A stretch of DNA of 64,000 bases from Lepas anatifera (lineage: Eukaryota > Arthropoda > Thecostraca > Lepadidae), in NCBI GenBank assembly GCA_034440635.1, contig JAOTON010002079.1, positions 1-64,000 of the forward strand. The letters run 5' to 3'. The position numbers were made by a program, and so were the translations under genes. The notes beneath the pieces were generated by a model. The model was not told the DNA's origin and made no database searches. It saw only the letters and a program-made list of their open reading frames with translations. This document shows, in pieces, positions 12,183 to 25,245 of the stretch. Numbering within the stretch: the first letter of the stretch is position 1; every line of letters starts with the position of its first letter.

Positions 12183-14444
12183 TTTATACTATTTTTGCAT
12201 AGACTAGCAGGCTTCAGATGCTGTGTGACGTCTTTGATATAGATAAAAATGGAATATTGTGAAAACAGAGGCGGATGCAAGGGAGCAAAATAGTGGGACA
12301 ACCATCATATTGCACATATCTAGAATGCATTTATGTACGTGCATATTCTCCTCGGCTATTGATACTTTTCATATTGCCCAACCTTTAGGCGCACATGACA
12401 AAGCCGGGAGGGGGAATTCTTAATGATCTTGTCTCCTTGAACCACCGATGTATAAAGTTTTTTTTCTATTCGGTCTTGGAACCAGTTGCAGGCCCAAGAT
12501 GCTCGTGCCATTCACTGAACTAGACCTGACATGCTATTTAAAACATTCAACCATTTTAGTTGTTTTCAATATTGTTGCGAACGACTTTGTTGTACCAATA
12601 GTGCGCCGTACACGATAATACTTTGCGAAAAGATCCCTCCTAAATACCGAGTCATAGTTTCGCCCCTGGTGAACATATAATCTCAAAACTTTCAGGGGAT
12701 CTGTCAAACTGTGTTTTAGCAAATATCAGAAAGTTTGAAGAACAAACTTATCGTGAACCGTTTTTTTGAGATCTTTCAGGAAAAAACATGAGGGGTGGGC
12801 AGAATTCACCCCTCGCCGGAACAGGGTTAGTAGTGCCGGATTCTCTTCATGCACGTCACTGCGGCCGCGGCACATTGTTTAATTTGCAGGGAGATAGCTG
12901 CATATTTTGGCTGCACGCTGTTATCGGGTGGCTATGAACCACGCAGTCATGACATCGTCAGAGAGGAGCGGTCAGCGCCCGGCTTCCTGTCCGGTCACCC
13001 ACTGGGACCGGGCTCGGACCGCACTGGACCACTGGACCGCGGCTCACCTCGCTGTGTCCAGCCGGATATCACGTCACTGTGATCGGCGGCGGATACCACA
13101 TCTGGGGCAGCGTCAGCAGTCACTGAGCAAATAAGCACTCGGAAGGCGACCGGTGCCCGCTCGGCTCTGCAACAGACCTGGCCAGTGCACCTCCAGCGCC
13201 TCTCTATCAACACGGTGGCCCGATCTGGAGCAGACCCAATTCAAGCGTCTCCACGTTGACTGCTGAAGGCGGCAATTAGTGAAAGGGTTCAATGTTTCTC
13301 GGTCAAGGGGCGACTACCGTGTTTTAACTGTTTACTTGCCTACTTATCTTCCCGCCATGGCATTTGAGTGAAAATTTTATGATTTAAATTATTCCGGCCC
13401 CAGATAACATGTCTGATTTCAACATTTGACGAATAATTTTGCTATTTTGTGTTGTCCCATGTTCACACAATAGAACTAATCGAGCTAAAATGGAACTAAA
13501 ATGGGTTTATCGGAAGTAGTCTTCATTAAGAGCCCAACAAAGGTTGAAGAGAAAGAGCCTCATCGTGTCCAGCATTCGGAACTGTCTCCGGAACGACCAG
13601 GCTTTGAGAAGCCAAATATGTGACGATCTTGATTATGCCACATTCTTACCTGCCTGGGCGAAGAATATCTGATTCTTTGAAAACAGATTTATATTTTGGA
13701 GCAGCCCGATTGGAACAAACTTTGAACACGAATGGTACCCGGTAATTTATAGTCGAGAATCGAGACTGAACTTTCCGACTATCGGGAAAACGTCATGAAC
13801 AATTATGGTAATGAGACTCATTCCTTTCATTTCATGTTCTAGAGCCCTCCGTGCAGGATTAAAAACTAACGCACTTTTGTAGCCTTTACATTTTCGTGTA
13901 ATCCTTCCCTTAATACGAATTTTTCTCTATCAGAGACATGTTTCTAAAAGACGCAGTCGGAAGTAGTGTATTGAAAATAATATGACGTGACATTAGAAAT
14001 GGCATCGCGCTATTTCTTTTGCCATGGAGCCGCCTGTTCAGAATGCTTATTAGAAAATTGTTAAGTCATGGTGGCTAAGAAGTCTGGAATCGAAGGTATA
14101 CACCATTTTTACTTTTCATGCATGAGCAAGAACTTACAATGATCGTCAGGGACGTATGTGGGAAATAGTAGATATCCTTATCCTCTATGCCCCGGAGAAG
14201 CAAAGTGCAAAGGGATGATAATAATGTTTTCAGTTTATTTTAGAAGCCTAGAATAGAGACTGCAGGTACCAAACATGTCCGGTATCCGAACCATTGAGCA
14301 ATCTTGGCTATCAGCAAAAGTAGTGCGAAAAAATAAAAGTTAACCCCCATTTGTGCTGTTCTGATGCTGCCACTGAGAAACTAGAATAAGAGAAAGGAGA
14401 TAATTTTGTTTATTGTATCGTCTAAACCCCAAATCTCTTACCAC

Positions 14445-14540
14445 CCGAGCCACCTTCGTGTAGTGGGCCTCCGAGCCACCTTCGTGGAGTGAGCCTCCGA
14501 GCCACCTTCGTGGAGTGAGCCTCCGAGTCACCTTCGCCCT
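14445..14540 (+). repeat. 26-bp tandem repeat, 4 copies
   Basis: GAGCCACCTTCGTGGAGTGAG-type units start at 14447, 14473, 14499 and 14525. The repeated word is also the head motif of the AGGTCA-rich elements, so an element end has been tandemly amplified here. Confidence 0.85.
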
Positions 14541-15000
14541 GGTGGGGCGGGGGGTTTCAAACATCCCCCAAGGTATTCTAAGTTGCATCTACACATATAC
14601 AGCCCAATTCCCGTTTTTTCACGCAGTGTTAATGGAGAGGTCATGATTCGTATCTGACCCGAGTTAGACGATATGCAAAAATCCTGGAATATATTTGGTA
14701 GTACTAAATGGGCTCATTATGTGGAATAAGTTTCGTTGCGATAGATTCACCCTGTTCTTACTTATACCACCGTAAACATTTTTGGATGTAAGGTCACTTG
14801 ACCTGCACTGGGGACCTGACCTGAAATGAACCAACCTTAAAATTTTTGGGAAAAGTTGTGGAATTCATCAAGGAAAAGGTGTGCCAAGTACGACGGCGTG
14901 AAGTGCCGCTGTTTTTGTGCCGCCGGAAAACCCCGAGGGAGGTGTTCAAACACTCCCACCAGGGTGAGGGTTAAGAGCACACCTCGCAGTAGAACAAAGT
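14541..15000. mobile_element. AGGTCA-rich element related to MITE family B
   Basis: Shares the order GGAGAGGTCATG, GGTCACTTGACCTG, TGACCTGACCTGA and a closing GCCGCYGTTTTT-type GC-rich tail with the elements at 17.7, 42.7 and 44.7 kb. It has no coding capacity. Confidence 0.6.
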
Positions 15001-15678
15001 TAACGTGGTTTCCATACCACATTGTCACACATGCAAGCTTGTGTGGATTTTAAAGTTTGGTAATTTTAGGGATGAAATGGGTTTTTTGAAAAACAAACCA
15101 AATATATATATATATATATATATGCCGATATTCCCTTATGATTAGATGAGCAGCCTAAGAGCGGCACTTTTGATTCCGGAAGCATATTGAATGATCATGG
15201 CTAACAACACGCCACTGAAGTGGTGAATTCAGCCCGGCGATCTCTGCCAATGGTTCATTTTCGGAACAGGAAAATCAAATTCATTAAACAAAATCATAGG
15301 AAGCAACGGCAATCGTTGTTCCGGCACATACAAGTGGCTCACTTACTGTCATTTACAACCAAAACTGTCGTGATTGATCTTAAATAATGAGTGTGTCTAA
15401 TGCTTTAATTATAGAAATTCAAACCATGAAAACTTACCATTTTTCAAATATTATTTTCTCAACTTTCAAAAGTATATCATCACAGAACATTCGATTTGAA
15501 AGCTAAGTGTCATTCCTTTCCTTTCTGATGAACAAAACATTTACAATATCATTACACAAATACAAATTTGGAACTACAGAGCCATGTTTTATTTTTGGAA
15601 CGGCGATGGTAAGTGGTTAAGACAGACGCTAAATGCTGAGCAGTTTCCGGCCACGCTTTCTCTCCTCTCTTCGCTTCT

Positions 15679-15681
<3 letters not shown>

Positions 15682-15771
<90 letters not shown>
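15682..15771 (+). repeat. (CT)n microsatellite
   Basis: About 45 CT dinucleotides. They explain the Ser-Leu and Arg-Glu runs in the open frames here. Confidence 0.97.
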
Positions 15772-15773
<2 letters not shown>

Positions 15774-16589
15774 AGGGCCACTGCCCCAGCTGGCCTATTG
15801 GTCCTCTCTTCGCCGTGCGGCGTCACCCTCTCTCGGACTGCGCCGTCGGTCGTCGGCGGCGACGGCGCTGGCAGCTGCGGCCGGAGGGGCAGGGCTGCTG
15901 CCGTCGCCGACGACGGTGACGCACTGCTAATTACCCGCCGAGGGCGACCGACTGCAAACTGCGCTGAGGTCAAGCCACCACGCAAGTGCACAATTGCTCC
16001 AATTGTGAACCCAGGCCTTGGATCTGGAAGGGGTGCCTATTTTTTCAGAATCTTTATCAGGTTCTTAAAGAGCCCGACAATTTCCAGATAACCCGTGCAG
16101 CACCGGAGGAACCACCGTGGTATTCGTGGGGGAATTTGCAAGTTTCCGGGACAATGAAAAAGTAGAAAATGCGGCTTAGAATACGTTAGTTCAAACAGCT
16201 CGGTCGGACCGTGACAGGGCCTAAACATTCTGCGGTGACGTCCTGTTGGGCAACACTGACCAACTTCCTACATCCAGTTCGTTGCGCATGTGTCATTCTG
16301 AATGAACTGCCGGGGCGTTGTTTGACTCACCATCCGGAAGTCTTTGTTTCCGCCTGTCTGCGCCGCCTTTGTCTCATCATTTGGCAGCGGTCTCCGCTGG
16401 TGTTGCCGTACCGCGGCTGTAGATGTTCCGAGACGACCCAAACGGCCGCACTGCCAGCTCAATGAACAGAACCAGCGGCGCGCCACCTCCATTTGTCTCT
16501 GGAAAACAACAGGCGCCGATGCTAGGCCGTCACCGCTGCGGAAAGGTTCCCGAGATTCTAACCCCGCGCATACTTCTCACAAATCCATC

Positions 16590-17100
16590 TCAGTCTGATC
16601 ACACATGACCATTGACCGGTCTCCCTAGAAAAAGGAAGTAGCCTCTCCATCTGATCACACGTGACCAGTTTACAATAGGGAAGTAGCCTGTCCATTTGAT
16701 CACACATGGCCGGTCTCCCTAGAATAGGAAAGTAGCCTCTCAATCTGATCACACGTGGCCAGTCTCCCTAGAATAGGGAAGTAGCCTCTCAATCTGATCA
16801 AACATGGCCGGTCTCCCTAGAATAGGAAAGTAGCCTCTCAATCTGATCACACGTGGCCAGTCTCCCTAGAATAGGGAAGTGACCTATCCATCTGATCACA
16901 CGTGACCAGTCTCCTAGAAAATGAAAGTAGTGTCTCCATCTGATCACACGTGGCCGGTCTCCCTAGAATAGGGAAGTAGCCTCTCCATCTGATCACACAA
17001 GACCGGTCCCCCTAGAAAAGGGAAGTTATTTCTCCATCTGATCACGCGTGGCTGGTCTTCCGAAAATAAGGAAGCAGCTTTTCCGTCTCATCACAAGTGG
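16590..17100 (+). repeat. 49-bp tandem repeat, about 10 copies, with CACGTG
   Basis: The units read CTCYNATCTGATCACACGTG then GCCRGTCTCCCTAGAATAGG. Several copies keep TGATCA and CACGTG side by side. Confidence 0.92.
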
Positions 17101-17682
17101 TCTAAAAAAACTTGGGGAGAAGTAGATCAGTTCCTTCTTTTATCTTATCAAAGAAACAAAATGTTTTTTTAACTATTGTAGTGTTAAGTGGCCTAGTTTT
17201 TAGCTCTGAAAATGTTTTGGGATGTCAATGACTTGTATGAAGCACTTATCTAGGTAAGCGTATTAATCTCACAGTCGGTATCAATCAGGAAAGCTATGAG
17301 CTGGTCATTTCTGGTTTCCGGCGCTCAAACACCGGCGATTTCCCTGCGGCGTGTGTGTTTATCGATGGTGTCGGGCGTCACGGTCGCCGGGTTGACGGCG
17401 GCTGACACTGTGGGCACGGCGAGGACGGCGTCGCCGCGCGGCCAGGGCGGCGGCGCACACCGCGCGGTCGCGCTTTTTGTGACGGCCTGCGGACGCGGCG
17501 GCGATCTGTCACGCTGATGTGTGACGGGTGACGCGTGACGCGTGCGTGCGGCGGCGGAGAGGGCACCTGGCCGGGGAGCGGAGAGCTGCTGGTCGGACGG
17601 GAAGGGAGGGGGCTCGACGTCGAGGCGCCGACAGCGCCGTTGAGATTCGCCGTCTGCTCTGTAGGGCGGCGGTGGGAACCCT

Positions 17683-18672
17683 GGGTGCGGTGACCTTCGC
17701 CTTGGTGTTGGTGGGGGGGGGATTTCAAACATCCCTCGAACGCGGCTCCTATGCAGGATAGCAGAAAATGCGAACGCTGGTGCATAACCCATTTAGTATT
17801 TATGAAGAAACTACATCGGCCACTTTTTGGCTCAGGTCAATATTGAGGTCATACCAGGTCAAAGAAGGTTGCAGGTTAGAGTAGAGTTTTGAGACTCTAG
17901 CGTCTGACAGTCAGGTTAGAGTCATTTTTGGGCACCATTCGCTTCCTCTCGTTACGGAGAATCGAATGATATATAATACGACTATACTACGTCAAAATAC
18001 CAAATTGATCTGTCCTCAGGTCAGTTCAAGGCCACTCTCTGATCTAGTATAGGTAATATGCACATCAATGAACTGGCAAAAACAATCCAAACATAATGGT
18101 ATCAAATCAAAGCTTTGTCGTCATTTCCTGCAAAGTTATTGGACCCACGTGTGAAGACCTGCTTAAGTAGCCCAGACGACCTCTTAGAGGTCATAGGACA
18201 AAAATTGCAACATGAACCTAGATAGGGCCCCAGAATACTATGATGTTGAGAATATGAAGGTAGTATCAGCTGTATCTAATATCTACACAAATACAGCACA
18301 ATTCCTGTTTTCCCCATGCAGTTCCAAAGCAGAGGTCATGATCTGTATCTGACCCTAGGTTATCGATATGATAAATCCCCGAACATATTGTATAGTATTC
18401 GGTGGGCCCATTATGTGGTATAACTTTGAATTTGATAGATTCACCTTTTCTTACTTATGCCACCTTGAAATTTTTTGGAGGTGAGGTCACTTGACCTGAA
18501 GTGATGACCTGACCTGAAATGACCCAAAGTTAAAATTTTGGAGAAAGTTTCGGAACTGATCAAGGATAAGGTGTGCAAAGTAGGCTTCGCGCCACCGTTT
18601 TTTCGTGCCGCCGGAAAAAAACCCGAGAAGATGTTCAAACACACCCCCTCCCTTACCGGGGCGGGGGTAAAT
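17683..18672. mobile_element. AGGTCA-rich element related to MITE family B, long copy
   Basis: Begins with GACCTTCGCCTTGGTG and GATTTCAAACATCCCTC and ends with GATGTTCAAACACACCCCCTC, giving imperfect inverted ends. Inside are repeated GGTCA words, the same order of motifs as at 14.6 and 43 kb, and GAATCGAATGATATATAAT, which is also found at 42.9 kb. Confidence 0.65.
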
Positions 18673-18811
18673 AGCTGAGGTAAGCATAAACCACATTTGA
18701 AAGGATGATTTAAAAAGGAGGGAGTGTTCCCACTATCCTAGTAAAAAGAAACGATTTCATGTATGATCCCCTAAAAAGTGGTGGGCGGCGGATGCTGCCA
18801 AACGCTTCAGC

Positions 18812-19022
18812 GGCTGCGTGCTAGGGTGTGGCTGCGGCCAGAGCTGCCAGCTGTGACCTGCTGATGTCTGCCTGAGCCGGTGCAGTGAGACCCTGGTCAA
18901 GTGACTGGTGCTACGTTGGCTGTGTGCTAGGGTGTGGCTGCGGCCAGAGCTGCCAGCTGTGACCAGCTGATGTCTGCCTGAGCCGGTGCAGTGAGGCCCT
19001 GATCAAATGACTGGTGCTGCGG
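18812..19022 (+). repeat. Tandem duplication, 106-bp unit, 2 copies
   Basis: CTAGGGTGTGGCTGCGGCC starts near 18821 and again at 18927, with near-identical sequence following, including GTCTGCCTGAGCCGGTGCAG. Confidence 0.9.
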
Positions 19023-21172
19023 CGGTATGAACACTGTTCGTGCCTAACCCAGAACATCCGGTAATGATGTCGAATGGGAATCTCCTTGAAGCTTGCAATG
19101 GCTTAAAACGGAGAATTTGAGTTTTTTTATATTATTCGCAATACAAATACTCATGAAGAATATTTCTCCCACGGTTTTGATGGATGTGTAAAGCCCCGTC
19201 GGTGAAATAGCGTGTATATCGTAGGCTCTAATTTCAGGATGAGGTCCCCTGTTCTGTAAAACTCTCTTCAAAACTTGTGAGAACGGACTCTAGAAAAAAA
19301 CTATAAAGGACCTAATTCACTCAGCCATCAGGCAGTGTATTCGAAGCAGCTGGCCTGCAGGTACTATCTGACGACATTAATCAGCAGAGGGAGATGGCCG
19401 GAGCGTGTTTTGCTCCGCTCGATTCGCCCTGTGGGTGGCCGCGTCGGCAGCTACTGCCGACTCTGCGTCAGAATTCAGTCTCCCATCAGACAAAAACCAC
19501 GGCCGGCCAATTGAGATTCCTCGGCGACTGCAGTTGCGTGAACCGGACTGCAAATGTGACTTGGGTTTAACCGAGCCCGCTCTCTACATGCGTGACTCGG
19601 TGCGACCTATTTCCAGTGGGATGTTTTGCGACTGTGATACGGGAGAGACCCTGAGTTCTGGTTACTTCAGGTGACTCACCGGAATCGCATAGATCGAATC
19701 GTCGCACTGTGTTTAGTGCCCCTAGATAACTACTTCGAGATGATAAAAGATATGATGATAAAAGAGATGATAAAAAACACATGAAAATGCACAAAAAACA
19801 GGCAGAAACCTCCACACAAAGTGCATTCAAACCTGCTAGCTATCGAATATAAATTCCCACAGATCCGCGCGGGCCATGTTGTTTCAATTAGGGACGGTTG
19901 GCAGAGCAGAGAGCTGAGTATATCAGGCGGAGGGGAATCAGAGGCGGCCGCACTTGCAGCTAGTTAGTTAAGGGCTTTTTATAAGGCGTTCTGTGCAGGA
20001 CACCTTTACCCGCCTCTAAAGTCCGCACTGGCAAAGTAGACCTACGGTTGTCCATGGGCACTACACTCCCGGGTGCACAGCGTGCAGATCGTATTGGCAC
20101 GAGAGGGCGCAGATCACCAGGAAGGCGGATGTCACGCCGGTGACAGATGTAAACATCTGTCTCAGCGCAGGGCTTCCGCCGCCCACTAGAATGTTACGCA
20201 CTAGGCGCAGTTCTTGGTGCGCACTTGGTCGGAGCAATTAAGTCAGGCGGCGAAGCAATCCCAGCTGCTCTTCATCCAAATATATGTAGGTAAATTTGCC
20301 TTTTCCAGTAAGCATTCGGGCACAGTAGAAGTTGATGTTTCTGGGCCAGTTGCAGTTGTTTGGTTTCTTGCGTGGCATATATGGAAATAAAGTATCTGGT
20401 TGACGCAAGGTCAAGGCTTCTACTACTGACTGATGTGGGGTTTAGTTGACATGCATGATTGAGAGGAATGATAATTCCAGTACGTCTTCTTCGCCGTGAG
20501 ACAACGAATATAAGTTTTGCAATAAAGAAGTTTATCAAAGTTCTTACTTTTTATGATTGAAAAATAATTGAGTTACAAGCCTGCATGCGTGCTGTGCGAG
20601 AGAAAGAGCAAGTCCGTGAGGAAAGCTTTGGGTCCCAGATACTGTGACTCTGTTTTAGAGACATTAATTTCTGATGTTTTGAGAGAATCTTTAGTAGAGC
20701 TAAAATACTTTTTCCAAGAGAAGCAGCCATTTAATCTTTAGCCTAGGATAAGAACACGGTGAGACAACTAAATACGTTGCACAGGCTTCGGTGCAAGTGT
20801 GAAATGGGATACCAGAGCGGAGTAGTGTAGGTGCTCGTAGGCTGCTGTGCAGCGAGCATCTCCTTTTCCGCTTACTTTGTAACGTAGTTTTTCTGCAATT
20901 GCAGACCAGTTAGTCCATTTAAGGCTAGGTTCCGCGTCTGCCCTTCCACCGTCTGCTTGTTTAGCGATAATATTTGTCCGTTCAATTCTTGTCACAGTTT
21001 CTAGTCATCCATTCATGCCGAGAGATTTGATTGGAAGGAGCCGCTTATTTATGTCAGATGACTTGCAGGAGTGTACTTCGATGGGGCCGGTGCTACCCGG
21101 TGAAACATTTGTTGCACGTGCCATTGCAACCGTGCACCGAAGCATAACGGACCCTGGTGCAGCAGGATCGAC

Positions 21173-21235
21173 AGAGAGAGAGGGAGAGAGAGAGAGAGCG
21201 AGAGCGAGAGGCAGGCAGACAGACAGAAGTTAATG
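21173..21235 (+). repeat. (GA)n / GACA microsatellite
   Basis: GAGAGA runs followed by CAGACAGACAGA, directly before the 31-bp array. Confidence 0.9.
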
Positions 21236-21288
21236 ACGAAGAGAGAGAAAGGGGGATACATCCAGCCATCCTATATACCAACTGAGAA

Positions 21289-21982
21289 CGGTGCCTGCGT
21301 GCGGAGGGTGTGAGTGGCGAGGTGCCTGCGTGCGGAGGGTGTGAGTGGCGAGGTGCCTGCGTGCGGAGGGTGTGAGTGGCGAGGTGACTGCGTGCGGAGG
21401 GTGTGAGTGGCGAGGTGCCTGCGTGCGGAGGGTGTGAGTGGCGAGGTACCTGCGTGCGGAGGGTGTGAGTGGCAAGGTGACTGCGTGCGGAGGGTGTGAG
21501 TGGCGAGGTGCCTGCGTGCGGAGGGTGTGAGTGGCGAGGTGCCTGCGTGCGGAGGGTGTGAGTGGCGAGGTGCCTGCGTGCGGAGGGTGTGAGTGGCGAG
21601 GTGCCTGCGTGCGGAGGGTGTGAGTGGCGAGGTGCCTGCGTGCGGAGGGTGTGAGTGGCGAGGTGCCTGCGTGCGGAGGGTGTGAGTGGCGAGGTGCCTG
21701 CGTGCGGAGGGTGTGAGTGGCGAGGTGCCTGCGTGCGGAGGGTGTGAGTGGCGAGGTGCCTGCGTGCGGAGGGTGTGAGTGGCGAGGTGCCTGCGTGCGG
21801 AGGGTGTGAGTGGCGAGGTGCCTGCGTGCGGAGGGTGTGAGTGGCGAGGTGCCTGCGTGCGGAGGGTGTGAGTGGCGAGGTGCCTGCGTGCGGAGGGTGT
21901 GAGTGGCGAGGTGCCTGCGTGCGGAGGGTGTGAGTGGCGAGGTGCCTGCGTGCGGTGGGTGTGAGTGGCGAGGTGCCTGCGC
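21289..21982 (+). repeat. 31-bp tandem repeat, about 22 copies
   Basis: Unit GAGGTGCCTGCGTGCGGAGG + GTGTGAGTGGC is almost invariant, with rare CCT/ACT and GAG/AAG changes. The minus strand has no stop in any frame of the unit, giving a spurious 449-residue open frame with a 31-residue period. Near identity suggests recent expansion. Confidence 0.96.
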
Positions 21983-23045
21983 CGGTCTCACCACGCCGAG
22001 CTCTCCGTGCTTCCTGAGCGAGAGGCCGGCCCTCGACTAAGACAGCCGGCTGTACCATTAGCCGACACTCCGTGCTCCTGTGCCGAGCTTGCCGCACCGG
22101 TTCATTAATCTGCGGTGGCGGCGCGCCTTTTACGCCGCCGAGGGGCGGGCTCCTTCTCGCCAGCGTGGCGCGACGCTCTCGGTCACGATCCGCAGCTCTA
22201 TTGTTGCACGTGCAACCCTGTCGACTCTCGTGCCAGCGCTGGCTGCCGACGCTGGTAATGACGTTAACAATACCGGGCGGCGGCCACGTGTTGACAAAAA
22301 TCGGACAAGTCATCATTCTCCGGGGCTCGCAAAACAACCGCCGACGCAGCGGCCCGGCTTTTTGTAGAAGAAACCCTCGCTGATGTGTTGAATGGTACGT
22401 ACCCATAATGAATGAAGTACTGCCCCGGAAGCATCGAAACACATTTTTACTTCAGATGAATAGTCTACACAAAGGATGGGACTGGAGCATGTGCAAAAAG
22501 TACGGAAAACTTTATGAATTCCAAAAAAAACTCCTGAAATATAATCCTTTTTAGTTTAAAACTTCCCTTCTGTAACATAAAATGAAGCTTTAAATTCATA
22601 TGATTCTCTACGGAATATTTCTTGCGTTCCGTGATTGCCTCCAAAGGTATATGCATTTACCTAGCCTTTCTTCCGCAGTTGCTAACGTTTAACTGTGAAT
22701 GCCACTTCGGATTCTTCCTGGGCGAAACAGTTCATGTGAAGGCAGAGCAAGCGTTCTAAATAAGGTATGCGTCAGTACACAAGCCTAATACTCGTAAGAT
22801 ACGGGTTCGCACTGCCGGTGGGGAAGTGAACCAGACTCCTGTGCACTGGTTGAAACCCTGCCCACGATCTACTAGCTAATCGTAGGTGGCATCCGCGGGA
22901 AGCTACCAGGAGTCGACATGACCCCCCAGTGTGTTTATGTATGTGGTTCATTTATTACAAGCGATAGTCTGCAGAGGAAAAGATAGCAATACGCTTCCAT
23001 GACAGTGTCGTCATTTGCAGGGCTAACATTAATTAGAGGTGTCAA

Positions 23046-23222
23046 TCGCTAACCGGTCCGTTCGGAAACCGACACGAGATCGGTAACCGGTCCAATTGGA
23101 AACCAAGATGAGATCGGAGCCGGTCCGATCGGAAACCGAGACGAGATCGGTAACCGGTTCCGTTCGGAAACCGAGACGAGATTGGTTATCGGTCCGATCG
23201 GAAACCGAGACGAGATCAGAAC
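23046..23222 (+). repeat. 34-bp tandem repeat, about 5 copies
   Basis: The units contain CGGAAACCGAGACGAGATCG and GTAACCGGTCCG with substitutions. Confidence 0.88.
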
Positions 23223-23579
23223 CGAGAATCCGCCCGGGACTGGACAATGTATTCCTTTTGACCGAGTGATGCGTCAAAAAACGGCCCAAGACGTAGCCGG
23301 AAGCAGACATTCACGGAGCGTGGGATCAAAAATGAAGAAATGTCACAGACAAGAGTGAATATAGTTTTCACATACGTCACACCATATCACAGAATCATTA
23401 CCATGAAATATACTTGGCGTTTAAATTTCTAACTTTGATATAGTTATCCAATTATCAGATGCCAAAGCATCCAGTGCTAATAGAACACGTGCTTAAAAGT
23501 TTTTATAGATTAAGGTTAAGGTTAAGGTTAGGTATTATGGGCTGAGGTTAGACAGAGTCTATTTGAATGCCCACTTCAT

Positions 23580-23935
23580 GGTAAGGACGTGTTAGGACAG
23601 GATATGTTTGTCCAGCCTTGCTTTGAATGCATTAGTAGATGGCGCACTTATCACATGTTCAGGTAAAGAGTTCCACTTGTTTACAACCCTGTTAGAGAAG
23701 AACTTGTTTCTTCTGAGATGTGTTGCCCTCTGCTTCTTTATCTTGAGAAAATGGCCTCTGGTACGTGATGGATTCAAAACGAAGAAGTCGTCCGGGTTTG
23801 TTCTCAATTTCCCTGTTAATATCTTGAAGGTCTCTATCATGTCTCCCCGATTCATCCTGTCCCTGATGGTTGTCATCTCCAGCTTCTTAAGGCGTTCTTC
23901 GTAGGGTAGTGCTTTTAAGTAGGACTTTAAGTCAT
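23580..23935 (-). pseudogene. Non-LTR retrotransposon relic (C-terminal end)
   Basis: The minus-strand frame reads DRMNRGDMIETFKIL, then FFSNRVVNKWNSLPEHVISA and NAFKARLDKH. This is the typical C-terminal end of CR1/Jockey-like LINE reverse transcriptase ORFs. Upstream coding sequence is missing, as expected for a 5'-truncated insertion. Confidence 0.85.
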
Positions 23936-23955
23936 TTTTTCTCCAGAACTAATAT

Positions 23956-24122
23956 TACATCAACTTTAAGGTTTTTTCGAGATTTAGTTTCTAATTCTGA
24001 TAGATTCCGATTCTTCATCAATATTCGTTGATAAACAATCGTCCAATAGATTCGAAATATCCGATAAATAGCTTTTTTATATACCTTACCAGAAACTAAA
24101 TCCCGAAAAACCTTAAAGTTGA
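23956..24122. mobile_element. Short inverted-repeat element
   Basis: ATCAACTTTAAGGTTTTTTC...TTAGTTTCT at 23956-23990 is mirrored by AGAAACTAAATCCCGAAAAA...AAAGTTGAT at 24089-24122. About 33-bp arms surround about 100 bp of A+T-rich DNA, typical of a small MITE. Confidence 0.75.
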
Positions 24123-24229
24123 TTAAAAGTTTTTTTTAACCAATAAGAATACGTGCTAGTGGTTTTGTTGTGCTGAAGCAATGATAAATTTCTGGAATCC
24201 AATAACTGCTTCGTAGTGTCCAATAACGC

Positions 24230-24369
24230 CACTGGCGGACGCAGAGGGGGCCATAGCCCCTTGTTACCACAAAAATGACGACCTTTTGGCAGGTTTTCTT
24301 AACAAAAACTATTTTTTATGATCTTCCCGAGTTGCACCCCCCCAAACGGCGCTCCTCTGACTGCCCCTG
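24230..24369. mobile_element. hAT-like MITE (CACTGGCGGACGCAG family)
   Basis: The left end CACTGGCGGACGCAGAGGGG corresponds to the reverse complement of the right end, CAGGGGCAGTCAGAGGAGCG. Flanks AATAACGC and AATAAGCT are only partly alike. Same family as 504-718. Confidence 0.65.
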
Positions 24370-25245
24370 AATAAGCTGTTGTTACTGGCCACTAGCGTTA
24401 GGCCAAGGTAGGTGACATACAAATATTAATCGGATTGGTGATACATTGTGAAATCCCAAAACTTGGCACCGTTAGTGTATGTAAATCGGCTCAGGTCATC
24501 GCGGCCGACGAAACAATCTACAGTGGTAAAGCAGACAGAAGAAAGCTCTGTCGAGTCATCATGTCGTGATTAACACCAGACGGCTCATACATACAAGGAC
24601 TATAAACAATAACTCATGCATCGGCAATTGCAGCCAAGTTGGCTTTGGGAGGCTTTCATAGTCCTGAATATCCAAGGTTGGACGGGCTAATTCTGCACAT
24701 TTACTCGTCTATGTTCCCTAGCAAAATCTGGGCTCTCGCTCAGGATATGGGTTAACTGCATGATGTCAGTTGCTGCTGTCCACAGTGGGTGTTAGGGTGG
24801 CGTCACGCAGGCAGGCATCTGCCGCTCCCCCTTCTCCTCCCCAGCCTGCTTTTGCAGCCCCAGCGTCGGCCTGCGTCACCACCTCTGTTCCTTCTGCCGT
24901 CACCGTTAGTCCCCCACCAGGGACCGAACACTGGTTTGGGTACTTCGGATAGCTCGCTTATGAATGCTTGGCTTAGTGAGTGGAATGTTTTGCCTTGAAT
25001 GCTCTTTATAATCATTCCTAGCTTTCTCGTCGTCTGATAGTAAGTTTCTACAAAAACATATTACACTGTTCAAAAATATAAGCTCTGAATTTGATTTTGA
25101 AAGGCCCTCAAATCTGGCTTGAATCCATACGGAAAGACATCTCATCTCAAGCTGCCCGATTGTGCTGACAAATTCCGTGACCCTACCTGTTTTCCTGTGA
25201 GACAAACGACCCTGGTCTACCCGTGACCCTCCGTGTCTGCCTGTG

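Noticed and set aside
16590..17100. Possible CRISPR-like array of regularly spaced repeats
   Set aside because: The whole 49-bp unit repeats, with no unique spacers, and the context is a eukaryotic intron.
21093..22442. 449-residue minus-strand open frame with HSHPPHAGTSPLTPSARR-type repeats
   Set aside because: It is a translation of the 31-bp tandem array; composition and period are fully explained by the repeat, with no conserved domain.
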